Shown here piece by piece: positions 37,060 through 45,940 of a stretch of 64,000 nucleotides of DNA. This DNA comes from CBDDEC01 sp965226785 (GTDB lineage: Bacteria > Chloroflexota > Dehalococcoidia > UBA2979), in contig CBDDEC010000001.1 in NCBI GenBank assembly GCA_965226785.1, positions 124,001-188,000 on the forward strand, read 5' to 3'. Below the pieces are notes generated by a model. It was not told where the DNA came from. It ran no database searches and saw only the letters and a program-made list of their open reading frames with translations. A program made the translations under genes and the position numbers. Positions within the stretch are counted from its first letter, which is position 1. Every line of letters starts with the position of its first letter.

Positions 37060-37656
37060 ATGACCGAACGCACGATGGCGCCTCCTCGCGGCCGCGAGGA
37101 GGTCTCCGCTGCATTGATCGACGCTGCGGCGGAGCTGTTCGCCGATGGCATACCGGCGCTGGTCAGCGTTCGCGACATCGCGGCACGGGCCAACGTCAAC
37201 CACGGCCTGGTGCACCAGTACTTCGGCTCGAAGGACGCGTTGATCGCTGCGACGATTGAAGAGCTGGCCCGCCAGCGAGCGGAGATCGTCGAGAACGCGC
37301 CGGACGAGGCAACGGCGGTGCGCATGGCGCTTCGCTTCCAGCATGACCAGCCCGCCTACACACGGCTCCTCGCCTGGTGGCTCCTCGAGGGACGCAACCT
37401 CCGCGACCTCGACCTGAAGTTCGGACCGATCCGCGCGATGGTCGACAACGCCTACGGCACGGATCAGGCTGGCGACAAGGTCGACCGGCAGGTCGTCGCC
37501 GCCGGTGTGGGGCTCATGCTCCTCGGCTCGGTCATCTTCCGCGACTTCGTCGACGCTTACATCGTCGCCGAGGACCTCGACGATGATCGGTACATCGATG
37601 AACTCGCGAAGTTCGCCTCGTCCGTGCACCACTGGAACGCCAGCACCGAGGCCTAG
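37060..37656 (+). CDS. TetR/AcrR family transcriptional regulator
   Basis: A 198-residue repressor. The DNA-binding helix-turn-helix spans about 14-60, with LIDAAAELFADGIPALVSVRD then IAARANVNHGLVHQYFGSKDAL as the recognition helix, typical of TetR. The all-helical C-terminal ligand domain contains LLAWWLLEGRNL and GVGLMLLGSVIFRDFVDAY. ATG 37060 is preferred over the upstream in-frame codons. It is divergent from the EF-Tu-like gene, whose promoter it may control; the LamG gene is downstream. Confidence 0.9.
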   Translation: MTERTMAPPRGREEVSAALIDAAAELFADGIPALVSVRDIAARANVNHGLVHQYFGSKDALIAATIEELARQRAEIVENAPDEATAVRMALRFQHDQPAYTRLLAWWLLEGRNLRDLDLKFGPIRAMVDNAYGTDQAGDKVDRQVVAAGVGLMLLGSVIFRDFVDAYIVAEDLDDDRYIDELAKFASSVHHWNASTEA

Positions 37657-37749
37657 CCACGCACGCTGATTCGGCCATCGTGCCCCTGACCGCGGAACAC
37701 GCAGACACCGCCCGAGGCAGGTGTATGCTCCGCGACGCGGGGTGCGGGG

Positions 37750-38919
37750 ATGACGAGCCAGCCGGGCTCTGAAGACGGACAGGTCGAGGACGAGCAACGC
37801 CGCCGGCGTCGGCGCCTGGTGCTCTGGTGGCTCGTCGCGGCGGGCACTGCGCTCGCGCTGATCGTCATCGTCGTCGTGTTGTTCGCTGCGAACGGCGACG
37901 ACGATCCGGAGCGGGGCGCGCTTTCTACCGGTGCTCCGACTCAGGAGCCCGCCGGAACGCCCGCCCCATCGCCCACTGGGACGGTCGAACCAACCTCGAC
38001 GCAGGCTGCGACTCCCACCACTGTGCCGACCGCGACGCCGACGACTCCGGCCGCCTCGCCGGAGCCAACAGCGTCGCCGACGACCGAGGCGACGGCGACG
38101 GCGACGAGCCAGCCCACGGCCACCGCCACAGCGGCGGCCACACCGGCGCCCACACCGGCGCCCACGGCGAGCCCGACCCCCTCGCCCGAGCCGACGCCCG
38201 TAAACACCGGCCCGATCGCCCTCGACGAGCCGATCGCGAACGGACTCGTCGGGCTGTGGCACTTCGACGGGAACGCGATGGACTCGAGCGGTCTCGGGAA
38301 CCATGGCGTGCCGAACGCCGTGACCTACGCGGCGGGCGTGTTCGGCGAGGCGCTGGGCCTGAACGGTACGTCAGCGTTCGTGCGTGTCCCGGACGACCCG
38401 AGTCTGAACCCGACGACCGCGATCAGCGTGCAGGCCTGGTATCGCGCGCCGTTCTTCACCGGCGTCGGCAACAACGCGCTGATCGACAAGGGGGCGGTCG
38501 CTCACGTCTCGCCGTTCTACCAGTACCACATGGGGATCACCGGCCTGGGCTACCTCCCCGGCGGCACCGGTAACGAGGTGGGATTCTCCTTCGTGCCGGG
38601 CGGCGAAGACGCCCAGTTCCTGCGAGCCTCGACTGCCCAGATGACACCGGACGTCTGGCATCACCTCGTCTTCACGTACGACGGCACGAAGGCTCGGCTC
38701 TACGTCGATGGCGTGCGTACCAACAACCGCGACGTGACTGGCGATCTGCCCGGCTTCGGCGATCCTGGGTTCTCGACCGACCTCTTCATCGGCACCTTCG
38801 CCAATCGGCGTGGTCCGAATGACCACGTTCCGGGCTCCGTTGACGAGGTCGCGATCTGGAACCGGGCGCTCACTCAGGCGGAAGTCGTCGAACTCTTCGG
38901 CCGCGGCTCGGGCGGCTAG
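37750..38919 (+). CDS. Membrane-anchored LamG-domain protein with Thr/Pro-rich stalk
   Basis: A 389-residue protein: a cytoplasmic charged N terminus (QVEDEQRRRRRRL), one transmembrane helix at about 27-48 (LVLWWLVAAGTALALIVIVV), a Thr/Pro/Ala stalk of about 90 residues (nucleotides about 37940-38205), and a concanavalin-like LamG domain from about 160 (GLVGLWHFDGNAMDSSGLGN, ISVQAWYRAPFF, TPDVWHHLVFTYDGTKARLYVDG). It ends VDEVAIWNRALTQAEVVELF, the standard LamG C terminus. It probably binds glycans at the cell surface. The stalk is repeat-like and may vary in length. Confidence 0.9.
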   Translation: MTSQPGSEDGQVEDEQRRRRRRLVLWWLVAAGTALALIVIVVVLFAANGDDDPERGALSTGAPTQEPAGTPAPSPTGTVEPTSTQAATPTTVPTATPTTPAASPEPTASPTTEATATATSQPTATATAAATPAPTPAPTASPTPSPEPTPVNTGPIALDEPIANGLVGLWHFDGNAMDSSGLGNHGVPNAVTYAAGVFGEALGLNGTSAFVRVPDDPSLNPTTAISVQAWYRAPFFTGVGNNALIDKGAVAHVSPFYQYHMGITGLGYLPGGTGNEVGFSFVPGGEDAQFLRASTAQMTPDVWHHLVFTYDGTKARLYVDGVRTNNRDVTGDLPGFGDPGFSTDLFIGTFANRRGPNDHVPGSVDEVAIWNRALTQAEVVELFGRGSGG

Positions 38920-39043
38920 CCACGTCGCATTCGCCAGCCACACGCGGCCATCGCTTGTGCCGAGTCGAACTAGTCATGGTTCGCGCGGTGCTACCGTCTG
39001 CGCGGCCTACAACAAACGCAATGGGCCAGGAACGAGCAGAGCG

Positions 39044-39472
39044 ATGGCAGACTCAGAAGCAGCAAGCGTAGCGGAGACGTTCTTGACCGCCTTCAACGAT
39101 GCGGACTGGGACGCATTGCGGGCCACGGTGGCGGACGATTCGGTGTACGAGGAGCACGGCACCCAGAGCCGTATCGAGGGCGCCGGCGCGATCATGGACG
39201 TCTTTCGGGCGTGGAAGACGGCGATGCCCGACGTGCATGGCAGCGTTCAGAACATCGCGACGAATGGCGATTCCGCCGTCCTCGAGGTGGTCTGGGAAGG
39301 TACACAGACCGGCCCGTTGGAGACACCTGACGGCACGCTTCCGCCCTCCGGGAAGTCGCAACGCACACCCGGCGCGTTCTCGGTGACCGTCGAGGGCGGG
39401 CTCATCACGTCCAGCCGCAACTACTTCGACATGCTGACCTTCCTACAGCAGATCGGAGCTGCGCCGGCATAG
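39044..39472 (+). CDS. SnoaL-like polyketide cyclase / NTF2-fold protein
   Basis: A 142-residue cone-shaped alpha+beta protein: VAETFLTAFNDADWDALRAT (first helix), VADDSVYEEHGT, GAGAIMDVFRAWKTAMPDV, VLEVVWEGTQTGPL and PGAFSVTVEGGLITSSRNYFDM. These are the typical SnoaL-like strands; members include ester-cyclases and isomerases, so function is open. ATG 39044 has AACGAGCAG upstream. A strong hairpin follows at 39498. Confidence 0.82.
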   Translation: MADSEAASVAETFLTAFNDADWDALRATVADDSVYEEHGTQSRIEGAGAIMDVFRAWKTAMPDVHGSVQNIATNGDSAVLEVVWEGTQTGPLETPDGTLPPSGKSQRTPGAFSVTVEGGLITSSRNYFDMLTFLQQIGAAPA

Positions 39473-39497
39473 GCAAGACACGAGATCAGTGATCGTG

Positions 39498-39521
39498 GCG
39501 GCCGCCCAAGAGGGCGGCCGC
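39498..39521 (+). terminator. Hairpin terminator after the SnoaL-like gene
   Basis: GCGGCCGCCC and GGGCGGCCGC, a perfect 10-bp stem with AAGA loop. It shares its CGGCCGCCC core with the terminator at 1498-1526 and lies between convergent genes. Confidence 0.7.
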
Positions 39522-39647
39522 GTCGCGTCGAGTTTGCTCGCGATGCCGAAAGAGCACCCGCGGCTGCCTGGCAGAGTTATTAGGCGTAGGGATGAGAGTG
39601 GCGGCGATGCGGTTCTGGATGATCTCGGTTCGGGCGTTCGAGGAGAA

Positions 39648-40283
39648 TTAGACGAGGCCCGCCTTTGCCGCGAACGGATCCCAACCGGGGTCGCGATGCC
39701 ACTCGTACTCGGTGCCCTGCGCGATGAGTTCCGCGGTCTCCTCGCCAAAGAGTCGCGCCACCACGTGCAGCGACATGTCCATGCCCGCCGACACACCCGA
39801 GGCGCTGACGATGTCTCCGTCGTCGACCCAGCGCGCCTCGGCCACCCAGTTGACGCTTGGCTCTGCCTCGGCGATCTGGGTGAAGAGCAGCTTGTTTGTC
39901 GTCGCGTTGCGGCCGTCCAGAACGCCCGCGGCGGCGAGCAGGTGCGAGCCGTTGCAAACAGTCGTCGTGAGCTCGGCGGCGGCGCTGCTGTCGCGCAGGA
40001 ACCGCAGCATTGCCTCGTCCTCCAGCTGGTCCTGCACCTGACCGCCAGGGACCATCACCAGATCGAGCGGAGGACAGTCCTCGAACCCATGCGCGGCCAC
40101 CACCTGCGGTCCCTGCCTGCTCCCGACCGGCCCCGCCTGCCGCGCCACGAGCACGACATCCAGCAGGCCGCCGAGGTTCCCGAACATTTCGAGCGGACCG
40201 AAGACATCGAGCAGCTCGAAGCCCTCGAACAGCACGACGCCGAGCAGCTTGGTGGGTGGCTGAGCGGCCTCGTCCTCCGGCAT
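39648..40283 (-). CDS. DJ-1/PfpI family protein (GATase1-like)
   Basis: A 211-residue DJ-1-superfamily protein. It starts VVLFEGFELLDVFGPLEMFG, the family's N-terminal strand-helix, and has the nucleophile elbow TTVCNGSHLLAAAGVL with the reactive Cys, followed by GRNATTNKLLF. No AraC domain is attached. Members include isonitrile hydratases, glyoxalases and stress proteins; this one resembles the isonitrile hydratase/InhA group by its N-GS motif, but that is uncertain. ATG 40283 follows GAGGAGG. Confidence 0.9.
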   Translation of the reverse strand: MPEDEAAQPPTKLLGVVLFEGFELLDVFGPLEMFGNLGGLLDVVLVARQAGPVGSRQGPQVVAAHGFEDCPPLDLVMVPGGQVQDQLEDEAMLRFLRDSSAAAELTTTVCNGSHLLAAAGVLDGRNATTNKLLFTQIAEAEPSVNWVAEARWVDDGDIVSASGVSAGMDMSLHVVARLFGEETAELIAQGTEYEWHRDPGWDPFAAKAGLV

Positions 40284-40430
40284 CGGTCATCCTCCTCGAC
40301 GGGCGAAGCCGTCTGTGGCCGAGGGCAGCATAACGGCGCGGAGTTCACACCCGTCCGTGGCGGTGTGTCACGCAATGAACCTGGAGCTCGATCGTCCACT
40401 GCCGGGTGCTGAAGTCCCACGCTGTTCGCT

Positions 40431-40458
40431 GGCGTGGCTGTCACGGTGGCTGTCAAAC
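40431..40458 (+). repeat. Left GTGGCTGTC repeat module (att-like)
   Basis: GTGGCTGTC occurs at 40434 and 40446, a 12-bp period, inside GGCGTGGCTGTCA. The same paired module occurs at 48665-48690 just after the integrase relic. Flanking an 8.2-kb accessory segment, it is a candidate attachment-site half. Confidence 0.45.
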
Positions 40459-40540
40459 TTCGGACGCGCACCCCCATCCGCACCGCGACTGTCTCGTACA
40501 CTGCCCACCCTGGTGGTGGTTAGAGATTGGGAGCGAGGTG

Positions 40541-41741
40541 GCAGGCAGGGTCGAGGCGCAGAACATGCAGCTGCTCAGCACCCACGATCTCGGTGGGTTC
40601 GGTAACGGCGGTGAAGGCCTCGCCATGCAGGCGCTGGGGTCTCGTCGGGTGCTCTATATCGCTCACGAGTCGGGGCCGAAAGACTTCACGGCGGTCGACG
40701 TGACCGACCCTCGCGCGCCCTCGGTGGTGGTCCAGACTGAGCTGCCCCACAGCGAGGTGCGATCGAACTCGTTGGCACTCGTGGACGATCTGCTACTGGT
40801 CGCGTACCAGACCAGCCGCCCAGGGCTCGAGCCCGCCGGGGTAGGGATCTATGACGTCAGCGACCCGACGACCCCACGATTGATCTCGCACTTCAACGTC
40901 CGGCGAGTACTCCCGGGGTGCACACTGCCTCTGGTTCGTCGACGGTCGCTACGCGCATGTTGCGACAGGCGCCCCGGACTTCGAGCCGCGCAACCCACGC
41001 GATGACCAGTTCTACATGGTGGTCGATCTTGCCGATCCGGCCGCTCCGCGCGAGGCGGGCCGCTGGTGGCTGCCGGGCACCCGTGTCGGAGACGATGAAC
41101 CTGAACCAGTGCGTCATCCCGAGTTCGATGCGGGCTTCCGGCTACACAACGGCAATGTCTACCCGGAGCGGCCGGACCGCGCCTACCTCGGCTATCTCGA
41201 TGCGGGCGTCGTGATCCTCGACATCTCGGACCTCTCCGCGCCCCAAGCGCTGAGCCGGCTCGACTACCACCCGCCGTTCCCGGGCTTCACTCACACCGTG
41301 CTTCCGCTCTTCGATCGCGATCTGCTGGTCGTGACTGACGAGGCGGTGACCGAAGACTGCCGCGACCATCCGAAGCTGACCTGGGTTGTCGACGTGCGGG
41401 ACGAAACCAACCCGGTGATCATCGCGACCTGCCCACTGCCCGCCGCTGAGGAGTATTGCTCGCGTCCTGGGCGTTTCGGCGCGCACAACATCCACGATAA
41501 CCAGCCAGTACCCACCTCGTGGCAATCGAGCCAATACATCGTTGGCGCCTACTTCAACGCAGGCGTGCGCGTCCACGATCTGGCAGACCCATTCCGTCCG
41601 GAGGAGGTCGCGTTCTACGTGCCCGAGGGCGACGCGGAACAGGGCATCAACATCAACGATGTCTATGTAGACGAACGTGGGCTGGTCTACGCAATCGATC
41701 GCACTGGCGGAGGCCTCTTCGTACTCGAGCTGGAGCTCTAG
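40541..41741 (+). pseudogene. LVIVD-repeat beta-propeller protein interrupted by a frameshift
   Basis: The first part (from GTG 40541) reads QLLSTHDLGGFGNGGEGLAM, RRVLYIAHESGPKDFTAVDV and SNSLALVDDLLLVAYQTSRP, ending with YDVSDPTTPRLISHFNV; then the frame is lost near 40893-40897. The missing continuation TSGEYSRGAHCLWFVDGRYAHVATG is found one base out of phase, so one extra base (or two lost) is inferred. The rest is intact to 41741, including GHDxxDI-like repeats (VVILDISDLSAPQALSRLDYH, RVHDLADPFRPEEVAFYVPEG). The family is LVIVD beta-propeller proteins of unknown role. Decay or a sequencing indel are both possible. Confidence 0.75.
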
Positions 41742-41776
41742 CGAGGTTCGTGGGCCGCGGGCGAGGGGAGATGGGA

Positions 41777-42136
41777 ATGGCAAGCACACCGATGGCTGGG
41801 GTGAACGCCCACCTAGCGGCGATCAATACACTCAGCAGTGAGGCCGTCGCGGAGACCGTCTGGCTGCCGTTCCTGCACATGCAACCCGATGGCTCGAAGC
41901 GGTGGTTCGAGACAGCCTCCGACATCGCGGGGCAGCGCCCGCCACCGTTCAGTCGCACCGAGCTCCTGTCGACCGAGATCCTGGCCAGCGCCGGCACCTT
42001 CAATCTCTACTCCCTCATCTTTCAGCGTTACGACCACGAGGGTGAACCGGGCCTGCGCGTCCACGGGCTGTGGGGCGCGCATCAGGAGGGCGGCGAGTGG
42101 AAGGTCGGCTGGCGGCAGTACCTCGGCGAGGTGTGA
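41777..42136 (+). CDS. NTF2-like hypothetical protein
   Basis: A 119-residue protein starting MASTPMAGVNAHLAAINTLS, with GAGGGGAG upstream of ATG 41777. AINTLSSEAVAETVWLPFLHMQPDG and RYDHEGEPGLRVHGLWGAHQEGGEWKVGW resemble SnoaL/NTF2-like cone folds, with the final strand rich in Trp. No catalytic residues can be named. It lies 35 bp after the LVIVD gene and about 100 bp before a CoA-transferase. Confidence 0.65.
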   Translation: MASTPMAGVNAHLAAINTLSSEAVAETVWLPFLHMQPDGSKRWFETASDIAGQRPPPFSRTELLSTEILASAGTFNLYSLIFQRYDHEGEPGLRVHGLWGAHQEGGEWKVGWRQYLGEV

Positions 42137-42238
42137 TCGGCTGTCGGCGCTCGCCTCGTTAGCAGTCGCTCGATCTCGGGCGCTAGGATCGCCATATCGC
42201 GGACGGAGCGCTGCGAACATCAGAGCAGCGGAGGGGGC

Positions 42239-43432
42239 GTGATACCGGCACTAGAGGGACTGCGGATCTTGGACATGACCCAGTACGAGGCCGGAACCTC
42301 GTGTACGCAAGCGCTGGCGTGGCTGGGAGCCGATGTGGTGAAGGTCGAGCCGCCGGGCGACGGCGACCCGGGCCGCCGCACGCGGCTTGGAGACGGCAAC
42401 TCGCCCTACTTTCTCAACTGGAACAGCAACAAGCGCAGCATCGTGCTCGATCTGAGTCAGCCCCGGGGCCGGGAGCTGTTGCTGCAGATGGCGCCCCACT
42501 ACGACGTGTTCGTTGAGAACTACGGACCGGGCGTCGTCGAAAAGCTCGACATTGGCTACGAGGTAATGCGGAAGGTCAACCCGAGCATCATCTACGCGCG
42601 CCTCAAGGGCTTCGGCACCAGCGGTCCATACGCCGACTACAAGTGCTACGACATGGTCGCGCAGGCGGCGGCCGGCGCGTTCTCGGTCACGGGGGAAGCG
42701 GACGGGTCGCCGATGCGGCCGGGGCCGACGACGGGCGACGCGGGGACGGGCGTGCAGCTCGCGCTCGCAATCACTTCCGCATACGTACAGAAGCTGCGGA
42801 CGGGCGAGGGCCAGTTGATCGAGATCAGCATGCAGGAGGCGATGACCTACTTCATGCGCACCCAGATCGCTAACGGCGCCGAGTGGGGCGAGGCCGTCGC
42901 GCAGCGCACGGGGAACGGGCCAGTAGCGTTCGTCAACCTCTACCCCTGCAAGGGCGGTGGATCGAACGACTATGCCTACATCATGTGCGGCACCTCACGC
43001 ATGTGGGACACGCTGTGCGTCGCCATCGGCCGGCCCGAACTAGCCGACGATCCACGCTTCGCTACCGGTCAGCAGCGTCGCGACAACTCGCCTGAGTTGC
43101 GCGCCATCATCGAGGAGTGGACGACGCAGTACACCAAGTGGGAGGTGATGGAAATCCTCGGCGAGGCCGGTGTGCCGTGCTCCGCCAACTTCGACACGTA
43201 CGACCTCTTTCACGACCAACATCTGAACGAGCGCGGTTTTGTTCACACGCTGGAACACCCGGCGCATGGCGAGATCAAGCTGCTCGGCTGGGCACCACGA
43301 ATGTCGGCGAGCGAGGTGCCGATCAAACGCGCGCCGCTGATGGGGGAGCACTGTGACGAGGTGCTGCGGGCCGACCTCGCCCTGGAGGACGAGCAAATTG
43401 CCGAGCTGCGTGACGCAGGAGTCGTCGCGTGA
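42239..43432 (+). CDS. Family III CoA-transferase (CaiB/BaiF)
   Basis: A 397-residue CoA-transferase moving CoA between acids via the Asp anhydride. The N terminus MIPALEGLRILDMTQYEAGT, then ALAWLGADVVKVEPPGDGD and SIVLDLSQPRGRELLLQM is standard; the catalytic Asp is in CYDMVAQAAAGAFSVTGEADG. C-terminal swivel motif: ENYGPGVVEKLDIGYEVM and KGFGTSGPYADY precede it. Start is GTG 42239 with GGAGGGG. Other such enzymes in this window suggest acyl-CoA-dependent catabolism. Confidence 0.93.
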   Translation: MIPALEGLRILDMTQYEAGTSCTQALAWLGADVVKVEPPGDGDPGRRTRLGDGNSPYFLNWNSNKRSIVLDLSQPRGRELLLQMAPHYDVFVENYGPGVVEKLDIGYEVMRKVNPSIIYARLKGFGTSGPYADYKCYDMVAQAAAGAFSVTGEADGSPMRPGPTTGDAGTGVQLALAITSAYVQKLRTGEGQLIEISMQEAMTYFMRTQIANGAEWGEAVAQRTGNGPVAFVNLYPCKGGGSNDYAYIMCGTSRMWDTLCVAIGRPELADDPRFATGQQRRDNSPELRAIIEEWTTQYTKWEVMEILGEAGVPCSANFDTYDLFHDQHLNERGFVHTLEHPAHGEIKLLGWAPRMSASEVPIKRAPLMGEHCDEVLRADLALEDEQIAELRDAGVVA

Positions 43433-43503
43433 CCTTTACCGATCCACAAACGGGCAGTCACTCGCCTGAGGGGGCGGTTCGGACGAGGCGCCTCCCCGAC
43501 CTA

Positions 43504-43875
43504 TCAATCGACCTCGGGGTGGACGTAGTCCATTACGCAGGCGAGGGCGTCTAACCGCTCTGTCCGAGACAGACAGGTGTTCGTCACAGCAAACGCCAGC
43601 CAGCAGGCAGGTTCCTCAGGGGTGACCGAACGCGCCAGCGCCAGATCGCGGATCGTCTCGAACTGCGCGTCCGTTGGCGAGAGCTCTGCACTGCGCCTGA
43701 TCACGAGCGCTCCCGCCTCGCGGAGGATGTCAGTCAGAAGGCGGCTCCTCACTGGCGAGGGCAGCGCACATCGCGCGGAGCTCTTCGAGCTGATGTCCGC
43801 CCGGGTGTGGTGCTGCGTGACGTTGGCCAGGAGCGCGACCTCGGGACCGATCTGGTCGAGCCATCGAGCCGTCAA
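43504..43875 (-). CDS. Hypothetical protein
   Basis: A 123-codon frame with TTG start, reading MTARWLDQIGPEVALLANVT then HHTRADISSKSSARCALPSP. It appears mostly helical, with a C-terminal ACVMDYVHPEVD. I recognise no family, codon bias is less marked than in neighbours, and no ribosome site is clear. It may be spurious or a decayed gene. It lies in the accessory segment between a CoA-transferase and an oxidoreductase. Confidence 0.3.
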   Translation of the reverse strand: MTARWLDQIGPEVALLANVTQHHTRADISSKSSARCALPSPVRSRLLTDILREAGALVIRRSAELSPTDAQFETIRDLALARSVTPEEPACWLAFAVTNTCLSRTERLDALACVMDYVHPEVD

Positions 43876-44003
43876 CTCGGCACCGCGCAGCCGATCGCGG
43901 GAGTGGTCCGTGGTCTCCGCTTCCGCCGCGGCAGGTTCGGAGGTCTCGCACTACACCGTCTTTTGATGTGGACCCCTGTGACCCCCTTCCCCGGATCCCA
44001 ACG

Positions 44004-44025
44004 CAAACAAGAGGGGGTACCCTCA
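44004..44025 (+). promoter_or_regulatory. CAAACA..GGGGGTACCCT element upstream of the oxidoreductase
   Basis: CAAACA, AGA, then GGGGGTACCCTCA; the core GGGTACCC (44015-44022) is palindromic. A close copy lies 1.5 kb further at 45540-45558, upstream of a small membrane gene. Start codon 44084 is 61 bp after the element. Possible shared operator; inference. Confidence 0.4.
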
Positions 44026-44083
44026 CGGTCGCGTTATGGTGGCGAACCAGCCGTTCTTGGCGGCCGGCCGATGGAGGCTAGCA

Positions 44084-45472
44084 ATGGCTACGAACCGCGT
44101 GGACGTGGACTACCTGATCGTCGGCGCCGGCGCGGTCGGCATGGCCTTTGCAGATTCGTTGTTCACCGAGACCGATGCCACGATGGCAATCGCCGACCGC
44201 CGCGATCGATGCGGTGGGCACTGGAACGATGCCTATCCGTTCGTTCGCCTGCACCAGCCGTCAGGCTATTACGGCGTGAACTCTCTCGAACTGGGCTCGG
44301 GAAAGATTGACCAGGCCGGCCTCAACGCCGGGCTGCGGGAGCTGGCTTCAGGTCATGAAGTGGTCAATCACTTCGATCAGACCATGCGGCAGCGCCTGCT
44401 GCCGTCGGGACGCGTCCACTTCTTCCCGATGAGCGAGGTCGACGACGATGGAGCGATCGTCTCCCGACTTTCCGGCGAGCGGATCGAGGTGAATGCCGCG
44501 CACATCGTCGATGGCACCTGGTCGCAGATGCGAATCCCATCCATGACCCCACCCCCCTACGACATCGCCCAAGGAGTCGACTGCGTCGCTCTGAACGAAC
44601 TCCCGCGGTTGGCGCCGAACTACGACGAGTACGTCGTGATCGGAGCGGGGAAGACGGGGATGGACGCCTGCAACTGGCTGTTGGAGAACGGGGTCAATCC
44701 AGACCGCGCCCACTGGGTCATGCCCCGCGACTCCTGGGTCCTGGATCGCGGAAACTTCCAGCCCGGCGAAGAGTTCTTCACCAGGTTCTGTCAGAGCCTG
44801 GCGGACCAGGTTGAGGCGGTCGCGGAGGCCGTGTCGATTGACGATGTCTTTGCGCGCCTGGAATCCGCAGGCGAACTCGACCGGATCAACCCCGATGTGA
44901 GGCCGACCGCCTATCACTGCGCCACGCTCAGCGATGCTGAACTGGAAGCGCTACGGACGATCCGCAACATCATTCGTCTCGGCCATGTCACCGCGATCGA
45001 TGGTGAGCAGATCTACCTCGAGCAGGGCACGATCCCTGCACCCCCCAACTGCCTCTACGTCGACTGCTCGGCCGCTGGCATCCCCAGTAAGCCGGCGACG
45101 CCAATCTTCGAGGGCAACAGGATCACCCTGCAGTGGGTGCGCACTTGTCAGCCAGCTTTCAGCGCCGCGTTCATCGCCTATGTCGAATCGGCCTTCGACG
45201 ATGAGGCCGAGAAGAACCGTATCTGTGCTCCGATCTCTCCGCCGACGGTCCCCGAAGACTGGCTGCGCATGCTCAAGCTGGATCTCGTGAATCGCCAAAC
45301 GTGGAACCAGTATCCGCAGCTCGGCGAATGGATCGCCGCATCTCGCCTGTCGCCGCTGAAGCTGGATCGAGCGAGCCTCGAGGGGGACGCCGAGGCCGCT
45401 GCGCACATCGGCCGCTATTTCTCGAACGTCAAAGGGGCACAGGCACGACTCAGCGAGCTGCTGCCAACCTGA
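44084..45472 (+). CDS. NAD(P)/FAD-dependent oxidoreductase (FMO-like)
   Basis: A 462-residue flavoprotein. It starts VDYLIVGAGAVGMAFADSLF (FAD Rossmann GxGxxG), has a second dinucleotide motif VVIGAGKTGMDACNWLLENG, and TAYHCATLSDAELEALRTIRN and NCLYVDCSAAGIPSKPATPIF further on. The two-Rossmann plan resembles flavin-containing monooxygenases or SDR-like FAD enzymes; substrate unknown. ATG 44084 has GGAGG 7 nt upstream; an in-frame ATG at 44036 adds 16 residues. Base composition appears slightly less GC-rich than neighbouring regions, consistent with recent arrival. Confidence 0.8.
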   Translation: MATNRVDVDYLIVGAGAVGMAFADSLFTETDATMAIADRRDRCGGHWNDAYPFVRLHQPSGYYGVNSLELGSGKIDQAGLNAGLRELASGHEVVNHFDQTMRQRLLPSGRVHFFPMSEVDDDGAIVSRLSGERIEVNAAHIVDGTWSQMRIPSMTPPPYDIAQGVDCVALNELPRLAPNYDEYVVIGAGKTGMDACNWLLENGVNPDRAHWVMPRDSWVLDRGNFQPGEEFFTRFCQSLADQVEAVAEAVSIDDVFARLESAGELDRINPDVRPTAYHCATLSDAELEALRTIRNIIRLGHVTAIDGEQIYLEQGTIPAPPNCLYVDCSAAGIPSKPATPIFEGNRITLQWVRTCQPAFSAAFIAYVESAFDDEAEKNRICAPISPPTVPEDWLRMLKLDLVNRQTWNQYPQLGEWIAASRLSPLKLDRASLEGDAEAAAHIGRYFSNVKGAQARLSELLPT

Positions 45473-45539
45473 GGCGCCGTGGGACGGCGACACCTGATGA
45501 GCGCCCAATCCCAGCGCTGCTGCGACCCCCGAACCAACA

Positions 45540-45558
45540 CAAACAGGGGGTACCCTTA
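45540..45558 (+). promoter_or_regulatory. CAAACAGGGGGTACCCT element upstream of the small membrane gene
   Basis: Copy of the 44004 element, ending 83 bp before GTG 45641. The CAAACA-(AGA)-GGGGGTACCCT part is shared; the spacing differs by three bases. Confidence 0.4.
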
Positions 45559-45640
45559 CCCGGTGCAACTGCCGACTTCGATTACGATTGTAGTGGTCGG
45601 CTGGCGATGCTAGCGGTTCGACGCGGAAAGGGGTCCGCGG

Positions 45641-45853
45641 GTGCTTTTCCCCATCGCTCTGATGGTCATCGGACTTCTAGTGATGGGCGCGTACCTCCTG
45701 GGCATCCGTTTCAGTCGGAAGATGGCAGTCGGCCTAGGCATCGCTGGCGGAGTTGTGACGGTGCTGCTCGTGATCGCCGTCATAGTGCTGATGTCGGTCG
45801 GAGAGGGCTTCGGCGAGGGGCTGATTCGTGCCGAGAGAGACTGCTGTGGGTGA
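45641..45853 (+). CDS. Small membrane protein
   Basis: A 70-residue protein from GTG 45641 with GGAAAGGGG upstream. Two hydrophobic segments (MLFPIALMVIGLLVMGAYLL and GIAGGVVTVLLVIAVIVLMS) with RFSRK between, then an acidic tail ending RAERDCCG. It lies in the accessory segment downstream of the shared GGGTACCC motif. No known family. Confidence 0.6.
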   Translation: MLFPIALMVIGLLVMGAYLLGIRFSRKMAVGLGIAGGVVTVLLVIAVIVLMSVGEGFGEGLIRAERDCCG

Positions 45854-45940
45854 GTTCAGGATGCCCCCAGGGCGCTCTGTAAGGACCGAGGGTGAACCCA
45901 CCCCGCCGGTTGATGTTGGGTCCGTGAGGCCCGGCTCGCC

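Noticed and set aside
38000..38205. CRISPR-like repeats in the Thr/Pro-rich region
   Set aside because: This is codon-level repetitiveness of a TP-rich protein stalk, with no constant repeat-spacer structure.
36751..38304. 517-codon minus-strand frame
   Set aside because: Low-complexity Arg/Gly shadow of the LamG stalk and TetR gene.
45841..45900. TGA after CCG at the end of the small membrane protein as another Sec codon
   Set aside because: Read-through gives only 13 residues with no motif, and no hairpin was evident; a normal stop is likelier.
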